From Pictodentalium vernedei (lineage: Eukaryota; Mollusca; Scaphopoda; Dentaliida; Dentaliidae): DNA of 64,000 bases. The stretch covers positions 541,096,971 through 541,160,970 of the forward strand of contig CM062297.1 of the NCBI GenBank assembly GCA_031216915.1. Reading direction: 5' to 3'. This document shows, in pieces, positions 1 through 11,843 of the stretch (within the stretch, counting starts at the first letter, position 1; each line of letters begins with the position of its first letter). Made by a program: the position numbers and the translations under genes. Under the pieces are notes generated by a model that was not told the origin of the DNA, did no database searches, and saw only the letters and a list, made by a program, of their open reading frames with translations.

Positions 1-694
1 ACCATCTGATGTTCTGCAGTTTCTTCCCTGGAAGTCTCTGTTTTGCATCAGATAGTGTATTTTTGGTAACTGATTTCGGGCCTGGGTGCCTGGAGTCTTA
101 TTTTAGTGTTTTTACACTCATTGTTTACATTTACAACAGCCCTCTGTGTGAGGGGGGGATTTCTGGAAAATAATATCTTGATGTTATTTTAATCATAACT
201 AGATACATTATTATTGTTCGTAAGTGTTGAATAAATTGTTTAAAATATTTTTAAAATTTTTGTCCACACTTAGGCTTGGGATCCATTGGGGCTCAACGTT
301 ACTTTTCAGAAACTTGGGCTGTTCTGAAAAAATATTTTTTCAAAATATTTTGATTTCAATTATTTTTTCTATATTAATGGATCATATTATTATTATGTAT
401 TTTGATTGCCAGGGGTTAGTGCGAGTACCAGGACTTGTTTTCTTTTCACATTGAAAGGATATTGATCAATTGTATTAAGAGGAAGTCTTCCTCTGACTTT
501 ATAATCATTCTATATGTGGTCAGTGTACTCGCATTAACTCCTGTTCTGTATCGTATGATTTCGATGACAATATGGGAAGCGTATGTCACGGTATGTTATT
601 GGGGATTTGGACACTCCGGTCCTTTCCCCGCAGGGTCACTCTACTTTATCAATTTCTATTTCAGACGATCAAGATTAGGGTGATGTATCTGTGA

Positions 695-3405
695 TGTCTT
701 CCAACAGTGTGCCTCCGTCGTCACAATTAATGAAGGGCTAGCGGAAAAGTGCTCATGTAAATACGCCAATTGCCTAAGAGGACCCTAGTAGGTTCGACGG
801 CCTTTGACGTCCGCTAGCTCGCCCGGTGTAGCGTCCATTCACCGAATGGTTCGGCAGCCGGGTTCGTCCGTTGCGGTCTAGAAGGAATTTTGGGGTGATG
901 CGAGCACTATAAATTAACCTAATGCACACCCAGTGACGGCGGATCGGAGGGAGAACGGAGGAAGCCTTTTAGTCCGGTTCATAGCTCGTTCCGGTCCATC
1001 CGGACGGCAAGCGAGAGAGGCCCCTCTCTCGTTCAACAACATCTGGCCCCAGATGTTGTGGTACAAAATGTGTCGCAAGTGGAGCATACGTCCGTCGCTC
1101 GGGACGCTCCGTTGTATAGGCAGTCTGCGGAGACTGCCAAGGCTTCCTCTTCTCGTCAGCGCACACGACCGCACCTTGGCTGCGTGACCGCCGATATATT
1201 ACCAGCTTCGCCGATCAAGGATTCTTCGGCGACCAGGTCACACCATCCGGTAGCCAGGGACACGAGGCCTGCAGACTCCGGATGTTCGCATAGGAAGTGT
1301 GCGGGAGTCAACGTACACGGAGCGTCCGGCGGCAATGCTTCGTAAGACCGCTACTGCACAGGCCTCGGGAACGGACATGCTTTCCTTAATAGCACAGTTT
1401 ATCGCAGCATCCCAGCATCAACTGAATCTGTCGCATATATTTTATCCGACGATGCTGGGTCGTGACGCTCCGCGGAAGTGGGTACGGACGTCCGAAAGTT
1501 TCATCCGGTCCGACGGGATACCGAAAGGGATTTGGAGGATTTCGAGCTTTCCCTTTCGGAACAACATATGCTGTTGTGTATGTCATCTGACTTGGTCTCC
1601 TACAGCTTCTTTCGTCGGACCAGAATGCTGCGATGCCGGATAAGAAACTGATAGCGTCGGTGGACTTAGAAATTTTTGGTTCGGTTCAGGGACATCGTCC
1701 CTCAGTTCCGACATAGTCCAATAATGTCACACAAACTTTCGAATTATTGAACGACGCTATATATATTATTATTTTATGCTTGCTATTACCAAGCATTTCT
1801 GGTTTCTTGTTCGCAGAGTTATGGAGATGTCTTTCAAAAGTGTGCCTCTGTCGTCATAGTTAATGAAGAGCTAGCGGCAATAAGTGCTCATGGAATATGT
1901 CTATCGCCTACGGAGTGACATTCGCTAGCTCACACGGTGTAGGGTACATTCATCGAATGGTTCGGCTGCCGGGTTCGTCCGTTGCGGTCTAGGAAGGAGA
2001 TTTGGGTGATGCGAGCACTTTAATTACTTTAGTACTCACCCAGTGACGGCGGATTGAGGACAGATCGGAGGAAGCCTGTTAGTCTGGTTCCTGGTTTGTC
2101 CAGGTCCGTCCGGGCTGTGAGCGAGAGAGGTCCCTCTCTCGTCCAACAACATAGGGGACCGCATGTTGTGGTTCAGATATTTTACATTCGGAGCATATGT
2201 CCGTCGGTCGGGACGCTCCGTTATATTGACAGTCCGAGAGACTGTCCCTAATGCTTCCTCATCCTCACAGCAGGGCACACGACCGCACATTGGCTACGTG
2301 ACCTCGAGTATCCGATCAGTTTCGTCATTCAGTGATTCCACGGCGAATAGGTCACGCCATCCGGTAGCCAAGGGACACGAGGCCTATACACTCCGTTCGC
2401 TCGCATATTGGTAGTATGCACGGGGTAACGATCACGGAGCTTCCAGCGGCAATGCATCGTAAGACCGCTTTCCTCAGGCCTCAGTGACGGACGTGCTATC
2501 CGAGTTAGCACAGTTGTTTCGCAGCATCCCAGCAATTGACAGTTTCTCGGTCGAATCAGGAATTATCCGACGGCGCTGGGTCGGTGCCGTCCGCGGTTGC
2601 ATCAGGTACGGACGACCGAACGCTTTATAGGGTCCGACAGGATGGCGAAAGGGATTCGAAAGATTTCGAGTTTTCCCTTTAGTAGTATCGGAAGCTGCCT
2701 TTCATATCTTCTGGCATTATCTTCCAGTGATTGTTATTTCGGACTTCATTGCTGCGATCTTGGATAAGAGACTTATAGCGTCATTGGACTCGGATTTTTC
2801 GATCGGTTCAGGGACATTGTCCCTGACTTACCGACGCAGTCCAATATTGTCATTACAACATGTGTTTTATTTTTCGACGCTATATATATATATATATACA
2901 AGCCTGCTACCAAGCATGATAGTTTAGTTTCTTGTCCGCGTTGCTCATTTCTGCCATTTTATCATTTATACGAATAGTTTATTTTGGCAGAGCAGGGCAT
3001 ACCGAGAGTTCATATGCGTCTAGACGGTGTGGTTAAAGACTGCATATATTCTTTTTCGCCATTTATGTCTTTTCCAATTTCAATGTTGGAAACGACATGA
3101 TGTATAGTTGACTTAACTTAGTCGCTTTATCATACGTAATCCGCCTTACTGAGGCGTTATCATTACGTCTTCAAGAAAAGATTTACGGGATATTATTCTC
3201 AATGTAATTTCTTTTGAGGGCAGTAGTTTGTTCACGTATAACTCCGCCCTTCAGTGGCTGATTGGAGTTGGTTAGACGTGACGCAGCCCTAGCTACATCC
3301 ACATGCGTGGATAGTAGGTTAAGAACTCTCTCAGAGTCGCTTCGTTCTCGGATGAGCTTCTCTTCGACAGCAACTTTTCGGCAATCCATGAATTGCTCGA
3401 TTTAC
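695..3405 (+). pseudogene. duplicated gag remnant of DIRS copy 1
   Basis: Two successive segments (about 695-1830 and 1831-3405) both align with the gag part of the intact copy (about 48705-50240). Each begins with a TGTGCCTC-GTCGTCA block and the GAGCTAGCGG-like block and ends near a CGACGCTATAT block. Many stops and frameshifts break the frame, so no product is expected. The second segment runs straight into the RNase H remnant: the roughly 1.3 kb that encodes reverse transcriptase in the intact copy is missing at about 3400. The same doubling is present in copy 3, so it preceded their dispersal. Confidence 0.8.
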
Positions 3406-4230
3406 ACGTTCTCTTGTCTATCTAGTGTTACAAGAGATTCAGACTGGGCAAACATTCCGTGGTTGACTCAGAGAGTGCCACCGCAGTTGCCGGACCCGAG
3501 TGTGGCTGTTATGACGGTTGCCAGTCAAACAGATTGGGATATAATACTGATCCCTACGGATTCGAAGTGCCAGGGTCTTTGGGTTCCGCAGTCTCTTAGC
3601 AATCAGTTTTCTTCCGCGGAATAATGTTTTTTAGGCTTGCTTTATGTCATTGCATGAACATTATTCAGAAACGCATGCCCAAATCCTGTCCTTTAATTCG
3701 ACAGTAGTGGCGTATCTCCGGAACCAGGGAGGCACTCTTTCGTTTCCGTTATTCAATTTAATGGAAAGAATCCGTCTGTTGGTTATAGTACACCAAGTTC
3801 TGTTTTGGTCCGTCATATTCCGGGTCGTCTGATTGTTTTACCGGACTCCCGTTCTCTTACGGGTCGCTTGTTGCTGTCAGAATGGACTCTCAGCAAACAA
3901 GTATTCAATCAGATTTGCTATCTATGGGAGCGCCCAATGATGATTTATTTACGACACAGCTTGCTAATCAATTGCAGACGTATGTGTTGGCTTGTCCAGA
4001 TCTCTGAGCTAATGTTGTTAACGCTCTATTGATCTATAGGACGGAATGATAGGATACGCGTATCCTCCGGCGCTGTTGTTTCAGCAGGTATTGCTAAGAT
4101 AAACAACCACAATACATTTCTGTTGATAGCATCTCTATCTTCACAGAGATCATGGGTAATTTACTCTCTTGTCTTCTGTGGGTCTTAACGTGAAATCTTC
4201 CTCTATGTGAGGATCTTTTTTCACTGGGTA
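3406..4230 (+). pseudogene. RNase H and downstream pol remnant of DIRS copy 1
   Basis: Aligns with 51570-52400 of the nearly intact copy. Fragments of the RNase H core are visible in mixed frames, for example a VVAYLRNQGGT-like peptide near 3700 and an HIPGRLIVLPDS-like peptide near 3815. The catalytic aspartate context is damaged and frames change several times. It is a decayed relic. Confidence 0.75.
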
Positions 4231-5305
4231 AATCGTGTCATCTTTATCACAACCCGCAAGGTCGCAACCTTCATGTATTCCGTTGTGTGGTCCGTATTGC
4301 ATTGTAAGCACTGTACTGGACGAGCTTTGGACGCGATTTCTTACTATAAGAGATCCTCTTCTTCGCTATTCTATGCGGCTAAAGTGGAGGCTCTTCCGTC
4401 GTGGTGTAGGGATCATTATGTTCATATTGTTGATCCCTCCATACTACTCATTGCAATTTTTTAGTATACTTGTTTCACAAGATCTACTGCAGCCTGTTAT
4501 TATTTAGGTTATAGGTTTATGTTACCTCATACCTATGCACTCTACGATAGTTTACAATTGAGTCTTTTGTCTCTTTATCTAAGTCAGTCAGTAACTTTTT
4601 GATAAATAGACTTAGAATCTTTAGATTAAATTCCTATATGGATTTTAACTTCGGTTCTTATTTAGCTAAGTAATCATTTGAGCCTCTGGAAACAGTAGTT
4701 TTCAAATTCTGACCTTTTAGACAGTAATTCTGTTGGTTCTCTTTTACTGTAGAGTCAGTGAGTTTCATGCACTTTCGATGGATGATTTTCACTTTCGTAG
4801 TTTCGGAATCACTACTTCCGTTACTATTTAGGTTGGATTTTTGCATAAGAGTTAGGCTCCTATTATCCGGAACCTATTATTTTAAGGTCCTTCCGTCTTC
4901 CTATGGGCATAGGCCTTTACTCTTTCCGGGTACAGTTTATGTATTTATAAACAGATATCTGTTTATTGCTATGGGCGTAAGCTTCTTCTGTCTGTGATGC
5001 CTAGTAGAAGGACATTACGCTCCATTTTATTGTTAATGGATTCTATTAACTATCGGTACTGCTTATGGTATATCATTGACTTAGCAGTTGTGCTTAAGAT
5101 TTCGGCTCATGAAGTAAGAGTTCTTCTACTTCTTGGGCTTACATCAATAGTGTCGCTATTATAGATTTTTGAAGGCCGCTCATTGCGCTCAGCCATCCAC
5201 ATTCATGAATTTTATCTCAGAAATATCGAGTCCATTTCTGGAGGCCTCTATTGTTAGGTCTATTATCTACTGCTCAGAATGTCATTCACTTAACAGTTGC
5301 TACTA
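4231..5305 (+). pseudogene. tyrosine recombinase remnant of DIRS copy 1
   Basis: Aligns with 52390-53481 of the nearly intact copy. The region matching the catalytic-arginine block (SARRVSELHA in the better copy) lies near 4755, and the HEVRALATSW block matches near 5110. Numerous indels and stops remove any open frame. Confidence 0.75.
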
Positions 5306-5885
5306 TAGCTAGGTAGGCTGTCTGTTTCGGCAGTGTCTCCGTTCTGCTGCCCTCTTCGCTCTGGGCTATTTGACCCAGGGCAAGAAAAAGGGGGGGGGGG
5401 GGAGGGTGTTCCCTTGGGTCACCTGTTTTACTATGAAAACAAGGGGATACCTCCTCCGGAGTTAGTAATTCTGAGCTGTTATTGGGATGGTTGTTTAGTG
5501 AGAAGTTTAGGTTTTTAAAATTCATTCAAGTCTTAGTTTTTAAAGTATAGCTTTTGAATATTGCATATGTCAACGGACATGATTATGCAATCCTCAGACA
5601 CTTTTAGGAGTATAAGAGTCTCTATTCTCTAGACTTACTTTATTTATTGGCTTACTTTAAAAATTATTAGTATAAGGATTATATTGGATATTAATAGAGT
5701 ACATGGATGTATGAAGCTCAATTTTGGAAGGTGTTGTATCTTTCTAATTTATCATAAATAAGAAAGATACATGTAAGGCCTATTACTTCTTTTTCCCTAC
5801 AGGGGATGACTCTATTTTATTTTATTGAGCGTATTCCATTTTGCTCTATGTCCTTGGTCCTCCAGCCTTTTTACTATTCAGCTAT

Positions 5886-5967
5886 GTCTGGGTCATTGGT
5901 ACAGTATAAAAATGTTAAAAAATTTATAGTAATTTATATATTTTTTATACTTACCAATGACCCAGAC
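5886..5967. repeat. DIRS internal complementary region, copy 1
   Basis: An 82-bp segment that reads as the reverse complement of the element's left terminus (GTACAGTATAAAAA side) joined directly to the reverse complement of its right terminus (GTTAAAAAATTT side), bounded by GTCTGGG and CCCAGAC. In DIRS1-type elements such a region is thought to template joining of the two ends during circle formation. A poly-G tract (about 5391-5403) and non-coding sequence lie between the recombinase remnant and this region. Confidence 0.85.
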
Positions 5968-6042
5968 GGGGATGGCCCTCCCAGGAGTTGGGAACTCTTG
6001 CCTCCCCGCTGAGTACATAGCGCTTACCAGGCACTGGTTATT

Positions 6043-6271
6043 AGAATGATTAATGGCGCCAATTTCGGAACGTCCTTGACACTGCGCATGCGCAGTGGGG
6101 GCGAAATGTGGAGGGCCTTTCAGGACATGTTTTCTTTGGTTTTAGATGCAAATTTTGGGGATTGGGGGGCAAAATTTGTGTTTGGCCCTATTTTTTAAGA
6201 GTTAGCACCAGCTATGTCTGGGTTATTGGTAAGTATAAAAAATATATAAATTACTATAAATTTTTTAACTT
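6043..6271. repeat. right inverted terminal repeat of DIRS copy 1
   Basis: Inverted relative to the left terminal repeats at 46389 and 54479. It contains the shared CACTGCGCATGCGCAGTG palindrome (CTGCGCATGCGCAG core), the GGGGATTGGGGGGCAAAATTTG tract and the terminal GTCTGGGTTATTGGTAAGTA block. It ends in AATTTTTTAAC near 6271. Confidence 0.85.
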
Positions 6272-6625
6272 TCGTGAATTCACTTTGCTGAAGATCAACA
6301 AACTTGACCTCATGCACCCTCACTTGTCAATTATTTGCTAAAAACGCCCATTGTATAAATAACTCAAGAATAATTAATGCATGAACCAGTACACATTTAG
6401 TGTATATTTTTCCAAATGAATTGTAATTGCTTTGTTTTGTGACGGGTTATTTTTGAAGACAGCTTGGAGGGAGGGGGGGATCCACATAAGATGCAGAAAT
6501 TACAAATTCTTGTGTAAACATTTCAGAATAACGCTCAATCAGTCAGAGGTTATGTTTTCTCTCTTTATTATAATAGACGCACGAGGTTGTGTAGATAACA
6601 CGGTCACACAGAAAATAATGTTTTT
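6272..6625. other. no gene recognised
   Basis: AT-rich sequence between the end of DIRS copy 1 and the next repeat. I see no open frame of note and no repeat structure. Confidence 0.6.
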
Positions 6626-6655
6626 TAGCTCAACTTTGGCGAAGCCAAATTTGAG
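6626..6655. promoter_or_regulatory. 5'-terminal GCGAAGC hairpin of family B
   Basis: The stem TAGCTCAA-C-TTTGGC closes over a GAA loop with GCCAAA-T-TTGAG, so the apex is GCGAAGC, known as an unusually stable DNA mini-hairpin. It sits exactly at the element's 5' end and is followed by a CCGTCTGTCCGTC run. A role as a replication or Rep-recognition structure is inference. Confidence 0.6.
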
Positions 6656-8441
6656 ATTATGCCATGGCCCGTCTGTCCGTCTGTCCGTCAACAATTGGAT
6701 ACGGCTCGGGCTAGAGGCCGTATTTATGAACCGATCTTTACGAAACTTCTTGGGTACCTTTGTTATGACCGTGGGACGAGAACGAGTGTTTTGGGGTTTG
6801 GTCCGAAATTCAAGATGGCTGCCAGCCGCCATTTTGTACCGACGATGCAGAAATCTGTTTTTTGTACAGAACTTCCATATGAATGATTTGAATAATTTTT
6901 GTATGAATGTTTAGTACCATGGGATACATCACATATAATACGGGTTTTTTTCTCGTGCGTAAATTATGCAAATTAGACTAACTTTGATGTTTTTTGGTGT
7001 TACTTTCAGCACTGTAAGTGCAAATGCCAATACGGTTCGGGCTAGAGGCCGTATTTATGAACCGATCTTTACGAAATTCCTTGGGTACCTTTGTTATCAC
7101 CGTGGGACGAGAACGAGTGTTTTTGGGTCCGGTCCGAAATTCAAGATGGCCGATGGCAGCCATTTTGTACAAAATTTGGTGCAATCAGATTTTTGCACAG
7201 AACTTCCATATGAAAGCACTGATTTGAATAATTTTTTGTGTGAATGTTTAGTACCATGGGATACATCACATATAATATGGGTTTTTTTCTCGTGCAGAAA
7301 TTATGCAAATTAGATGAACTTTAATTTTTTCAGTGCTGCTTACACACAGTAAGTACACATGTCAATACGCCTCGGGCTAGAGTCTGTATTTATGAACCAA
7401 TCTTCACGAAACGTCTTGGGTACCTTTGTTATCACCTTGGGACGAGAACGAGTGTTTCTGGGTGCGGTCCAAAATTCAAGATGGCTGCCAGTGGCCATTT
7501 TGTACCGAAATTAGGTCTAATCAGTTTTTTGTACACCACTTCTATATACGGCTCAGGCTAGAGGCCGTATTTATGAACTGATCTTTACGAAACTTCTTGG
7601 GTACCTTTGTTATCACCGTGGGATGAGAACGAGTGTTTTTGGGTGTGGTCCAAAATTCAAGATGGCCACCAGCAGCCATTTTGTACCAAAATTAATGCAA
7701 TCAGTCTTTTGTGCAGAACTTCTGTATGAAAGTTCTGATTTGAATATATTTTTGTATGAATGTTTAGTAACATGGAATACATCACATATAGTACGGGTTT
7801 TTTTCTCGTGCAGAAATTATGCAAATTAGATGAACTTTGATTTATTCAGCGCTACTTATACACTGTAAGTGCACATGTCAATACGGCTCGGGCTAGAGGC
7901 TGTATTTATGAACCGATCTTCACAAAACTTCTTGGGTACCTTTGTTATCTCCTTGGGACGAGAACGAGTTGTTCTGGGTGCGGTCCAGAATTCAAGATGG
8001 CTGCCAGTGGCCATTTTGTACCGAAATTAGGTCCAATCAGTTTTTTGTCACAACTTCTATACAGCTCATATTTGTGAACTGATCTTCACGAAACTTCTTG
8101 GGTACCTTTGTTTTCACCTTGGGACAGGAATGAGTGTGTTTTGGGGTGCTTTTGTTATCACTGTGCTATGAACAAATATTTTGGGGTTCAGTCAGACCCA
8201 CTCTGGGACTCAAAGATTTTTTTCTAGTTTAGCATCTGACTGTCACCCACCTTTACAATACTTTACCTATACATTTGTTACAGGCAACGGTCAGTATTTA
8301 TGTACAGACCGTTACAATACTTTATATGTACCTTTGTTATCAGGTCATTACCTAGATGTTTGTCATTGCTGTGTCACATACTATACATGGACATGTCTTT
8401 GTCTTGACAAGTTGAGCTACAGTGTCATTGACACTTTCATT
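6626..8441 (+). mobile_element. Helentron-like non-autonomous element, family B, copy 1
   Basis: The 5' end (6626-6636) reads TAGCTCAACTT, and its exact inverted copy AAGTTGAGCTA lies at 8409-8419, just inside a 3' hairpin (8421-8435, AGTGTC/GACACT). This asymmetric terminal inverted repeat plus 3' stem-loop resembles that described for Helentrons and their non-autonomous HINE relatives; the class assignment is inference. The flanks are T-rich and no target duplication is seen. The body is tandem units of about 170-330 bp with GGCTAGAGGC(C/T)GTATTTATGAAC and AAGATGGC...GCCATTTTGTAC blocks. It has no coding capacity. It is a near twin of 11844-13682. Confidence 0.65.
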
Positions 8442-8451
8442 TGTGTCAAAG

Positions 8452-8520
8452 ACATAGGTTATGACCCCTCGTTGGAACGAGCTCGTCGAGCTCGTTCCAA
8501 CGAGGGGTCATAACCTATGT
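8452..8520. repeat. perfect 69-bp palindrome
   Basis: Arms of 34 bp (8452-8485 and 8487-8520) are exact reverse complements around one spacer base at 8486. The arms contain GTTATGACCCCTCGTTGGAA and end at the centre in GAGCTCG. Decayed relatives of the same palindrome appear inside the element at 38682-42770 (about 41480, 41820, 41945 and 42350). It lies about 10 bp downstream of the family B 3' end, so it may be the edge of the next element. Confidence 0.9.
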
Positions 8521-8913
8521 TTTTGAGGCAAAAAATGAAAAAAATTAGTTATTTGAGAATTATTTTTGCTAGTGTCATCTGCTTTTCAGGTTAGGTAAAG
8601 GGTTGACTACAAAGTTTGTCAGGACGAATCTGAGGGGGTCATCCAAAAACACATTTGGGGTGGGTAAGCACCAAACATCAGTGTTCAGGCTGGGGTGTCC
8701 TGAGAGAAATGGGTGTGTACATGTAATAAAGTTAACAACATATGAAATAAATTCTGCTTGTATCCAATGACAAAGGCAGAAAAACTTAAGTGATATTTAC
8801 TTACACAGATTAAAAGTTGAGTTTAAAATGCTCTATTTACCCAAAACAAGGTTCCGCTGGATGACCCCCTCCCACCCCAAAGGGATATAAGAGACCAGGA
8901 ACCATGAACCCGA
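8521..8913. other. no gene recognised
   Basis: Sequence between the palindrome and the SGNH pseudogene. It contains an imperfect inverted pair, GGGGGTCATCC near 8635 and GGATGACCCCC near 8860, which may bound part of the same unknown element. No coding signal. Confidence 0.4.
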
Positions 8914-9580
8914 TCACGTAACCGTCATCAGGCAATGCAGAATCACCCCTTGTATACTTTTAAAATACAATTTCAGTCTGCTATCACTCAGGTGTACACC
9001 ATTGAATAAATTATTGAGAATGTTCCTACACAATTTCTTGTCGTGAAACCAGAACTTTGTGTAACTCGTTTTATTAGGATCCCCCCAAACAATGTGCAAA
9101 TAACGATTTACGACATCCACATGGTCGTTATAATGCTGAATACGAATGAACTCATCAGCGGCTGAGGGACTGCAAGATTTTATTGACAATTTTGCATGTG
9201 GGAACAGCTGACAGACGTAAACAAACTTGACCTCCGCTTCCTGTATCAAACTCGCACATAAATCATCGATTGTGGAGCCCACAGTCTCAGGGCGGGATGA
9301 TTCGGCAGTCAGCTCATTACCCCCAGTTTGCAAAACTACCACATGTGGACAAAAGTCCAGAACCAAATCAAAATCAAATTTCTGCATTTTGTCTGTTGTG
9401 TTACCCCCGACCCCATGCAGATGCACTTCAATGTCACGTTCCTCGCAGTTCAATCAAAAGTGATCCGCAAAGTCAAAGGTCAATGGAAATAAAACATCAG
9501 GCTGCAAAAAAGTTCCAAGCCTGCGTATAAACACATGTCCCAAAACTAAAATTCGCAGTTTCCCCAGCCATGACGAAAAT
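8914..9580 (-). pseudogene. SGNH-hydrolase-like protein, broken
   Basis: Two minus-strand frames together cover an SGNH/GDSL-like fold: about 9580-9447 carries the block I region (RILVLGHVFIRRL), and 9453-8914 carries block III (VVVLQTGGNEL) and the C-terminal block V (FNGVHLSDS). One frameshift with a nearby TGA separates them. The usual block I serine is valine here and the aspartate before the catalytic histidine is asparagine, so even the unbroken protein would probably lack esterase activity. Such domains are common in mollusc repeat-derived proteins, so a transposon origin is likely. Family confidence is moderate. Confidence 0.6.
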
Positions 9581-10169
9581 AAAAAACAAAACAAACTAGG
9601 GAGACAAAAATAAATGAAACAATACAACCTATCAGAGAAATTTCCAAACTTCCTTCCTTTCTGGTTCCAGATGAAGTGGAAGTGATTCCCAGAGAGACTT
9701 TTAGTGTTGACATTTTGGTGAGGTAAACTAGTGTTCCTATTGGCTAATATATTTAACTGGTAAATCGGAAACTTCGAAAGTGCCGAGAGAGGGGCGCCAA
9801 ATAATCGACTGCACTTCGGGTGCAGCCGAGAACCTATAATTAACTGTTTCAGTGTTTCAGTTTCGCATTAATTTCCGTATGTAAATTAGCTTAATGTGAA
9901 CAGGGCTGCAATTAGAAACAGCTCTTGTTTGTATACTTTTGAGATAAGGAGGGGTTCCCTTTCGGTCAATTTCTGGTCAAGTGCCGGTTAGTGATTAGTC
10001 AGAGAGTCTGTATTCAGTTACGGTGACCTCTTCTGACAGGATTCCCATATGTTAAACTTGGCATGCATGCCTGTGTGTTAGAATTAAGATGCACATGTAG
10101 ATAAAAACTTGCGATGTTTTCCCTTGAAAAAAAAGTTCACCCAAAATCACAAAACCTGATGCAAGGCAT
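9581..10169. other. no gene; one short hairpin
   Basis: Non-coding. A compact hairpin at 9809-9825 (CTGCAC, loop TTCGG, GTGCAG) is the only structure noted; it may mark a repeat end. The rest shows no open frame or obvious repeat. Confidence 0.45.
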
Positions 10170-10680
10170 CTGTTCATTCTTCAGATCCACCAGTGAGAAT
10201 GCTTTCATATTTGGTATACAACATCTCTAGGGGGGTCAGATTCAAGTTTGTTCAATTCAAGTGCCTGGGTTAATATTTGGGCTTCATATGGGAACCTGAA
10301 ATTTAACTTAGTACAATATGAGGGAATTTCTTCAAAAATCTTCTTCAGATCCACTAGTCAGAATGCTTTCATATTTGGTATACAACATCTCGCGGTGGAC
10401 TGGGGGAGGGGAGGGGGGGGGAGGTCAAGTTCAAGTTTGTTCAAATCCCATCCGTAGGTTAATATTTGGGCTCGCTATGGTAGCCCAAATTTTAACTTGG
10501 TGCAATATGAAGACATTTCTTTAAAAATTTCTCTTCTTTAGATCCAACTGTCAGAATGCTTTCATATTTGGTACACAACATCTCTAGGGAAGTCATTTTA
10601 AACTTTGTTCAAATCGAGAGCCGGGGTTAATATTTCGGCTCCCTATGGGAGCCGGGATTGGTCTTGTTGCTGAAGAATTA
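10170..10680 (+). repeat. three diverged ~170-bp tandem units
   Basis: Units share a CAGATCCA-C--GTCAGAATGCTTTCATATTTGGTATACAACATCTC core and a TTAATATTTGGGCTC block. The same unit is much better preserved in the array at 39405-41325. A G-rich stretch (about 10405-10422) interrupts the middle unit. Confidence 0.75.
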
Positions 10681-11617
10681 AAAATTTTGTATTCACTACT
10701 CTTTAGAAGTGTGTAAGATTAATCTGCATAGGTTGTATCAAGGGGCTTCATAGGGGAGCTCTACATTTTACATTATGATCAACTGAAGAAAAGGCATGAT
10801 GCCCGGATTATTTTTGTCACTCCTGAGGGACTCAAGGATTGACTTTGTATCCTCTGGAGATGGATTGCTTAATGTACACTCATTCTTGGAGTCTGTTTAT
10901 ATCGTGTTCTGTTCAAGATGAGCCCTTCAGGTCCCTTGGAGCCTCTTGTTTGTACAGAACTTCTATATGAACATTCTGAATTGAATAAATTTTTTGTATG
11001 AATGTATAGTAACATGGAATACATTACATATAATACAGTTTTTTTTCTCGTGCATAAATTATGCAAATTAGATGAACTTTGATTTATCCGGTGCTACTTA
11101 TACAGAGTTAGTACACATGTCAGTACGACTTGGGCTAGAGGCTGTATTTATGAACCGATCTTCACGAAACTTCTTAGGTACCTTTGTTATCACATTGGGA
11201 CAAGAACAAGTGCTTTTGGGTGCGGTCCAAAATTTCAAGATGGCCGCCAATTAGACAAACTCTGATTTATTATTCAGTGCTACTTATACACAGGTAGTGC
11301 ACATTTCAATATGGATCTGTCTAGAGGTTGTATTTTTGAACTGATCTTCAGAAAACTTCTTAGGTACCTTTGTTTTCTCCGTGGGACAAGAACAAGTGTT
11401 TTGGGATTCGGTCCAAAATCAAAATGGCTACCCTTGGCCATTTGGGGTGTTCCCGGAACGTCAAAAGATTAATTTTCGCACCTCATCAGGAGTGTTTTGA
11501 TAGTCATTATAGTCCATATCTTTATGTTTGACCAGTTTGTGTGATTAGGAGGAAAGTTTGTGAGAGACAATCACTGATTTTTAAAGGTGTTGTCGGGGAA
11601 TGTTTTTTTTCTTATTT
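10681..11617. repeat. decayed family B units and unassigned sequence
   Basis: From about 10950 to 11450 the sequence matches internal units of family B: ACAGAACTTCTATATGAA, TTTATGAACCGATCTTCACGAAACTTCTT, and a CAAGATGGCCGCC block at 11235. No terminal structures are seen, so this is a fragment or an older copy. 10681-10949 shows nothing recognisable. Confidence 0.55.
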
Positions 11618-11843
11618 TTTATACGCCCGTTTTGAAAAAAACGGTCGTATTATGGTATACCACTGTCCGTCTGTCCATCCGGTCACATGTCGTACGATAA
11701 CTCAAGAACGCTTTGAGAGATTTTCATGATTTTTGGGTAGGTGGTGTATATCGATGGAGGGAAGCTCCCTTTCGTTTAGCGTCGCTGCTCAATTAGTCAT
11801 TCCAGAGTTATGGGACTTTATTACTTAGAAAATTGTTGATTTT
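11618..11843 (+). mobile_element. 5' fragment of a Helentron-like family (family A)
   Basis: Begins with an imperfect hairpin (11621-11650): ATACG-C-CCGTTTT, loop GAA, then AAAA with complement back to CGTAT, with one bulge and one mismatch. A CCGTCTGTCCATCCGGTC run and an ATAACTCAAGAACG block follow. It is cut short at 11843 by insertion of the family B copy. I could not identify its 3' part. Confidence 0.45.

Larger units (their letters stand above)
1..6271 (+). mobile_element. DIRS-like retrotransposon copy 1, defective, 5' end outside window
   Basis: The sequence from base 1 aligns with the leader of the copy starting at 54479 (from about 55107), so the left terminus lies off the window. 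Inside are a doubled gag remnant, an RNase H remnant and a tyrosine-recombinase remnant, but no reverse transcriptase. It ends with the internal complementary region (5886-5967) and an inverted terminal repeat finishing near 6271 in a TTTTTTAACTT terminus. It shares the same internal rearrangements and many stop codons with copy 3 (54479-61432), so both descend from one defective ancestor. The assignment rests on homology to the better preserved copy at 46389-54478. Confidence 0.88.

Noticed and set aside
8181..8513. 110-codon open frame on the + strand
   Set aside because: It lies across the 3' end of a non-coding repeat and the palindrome, and the twin repeat at 13.4-13.7 kb does not preserve it.
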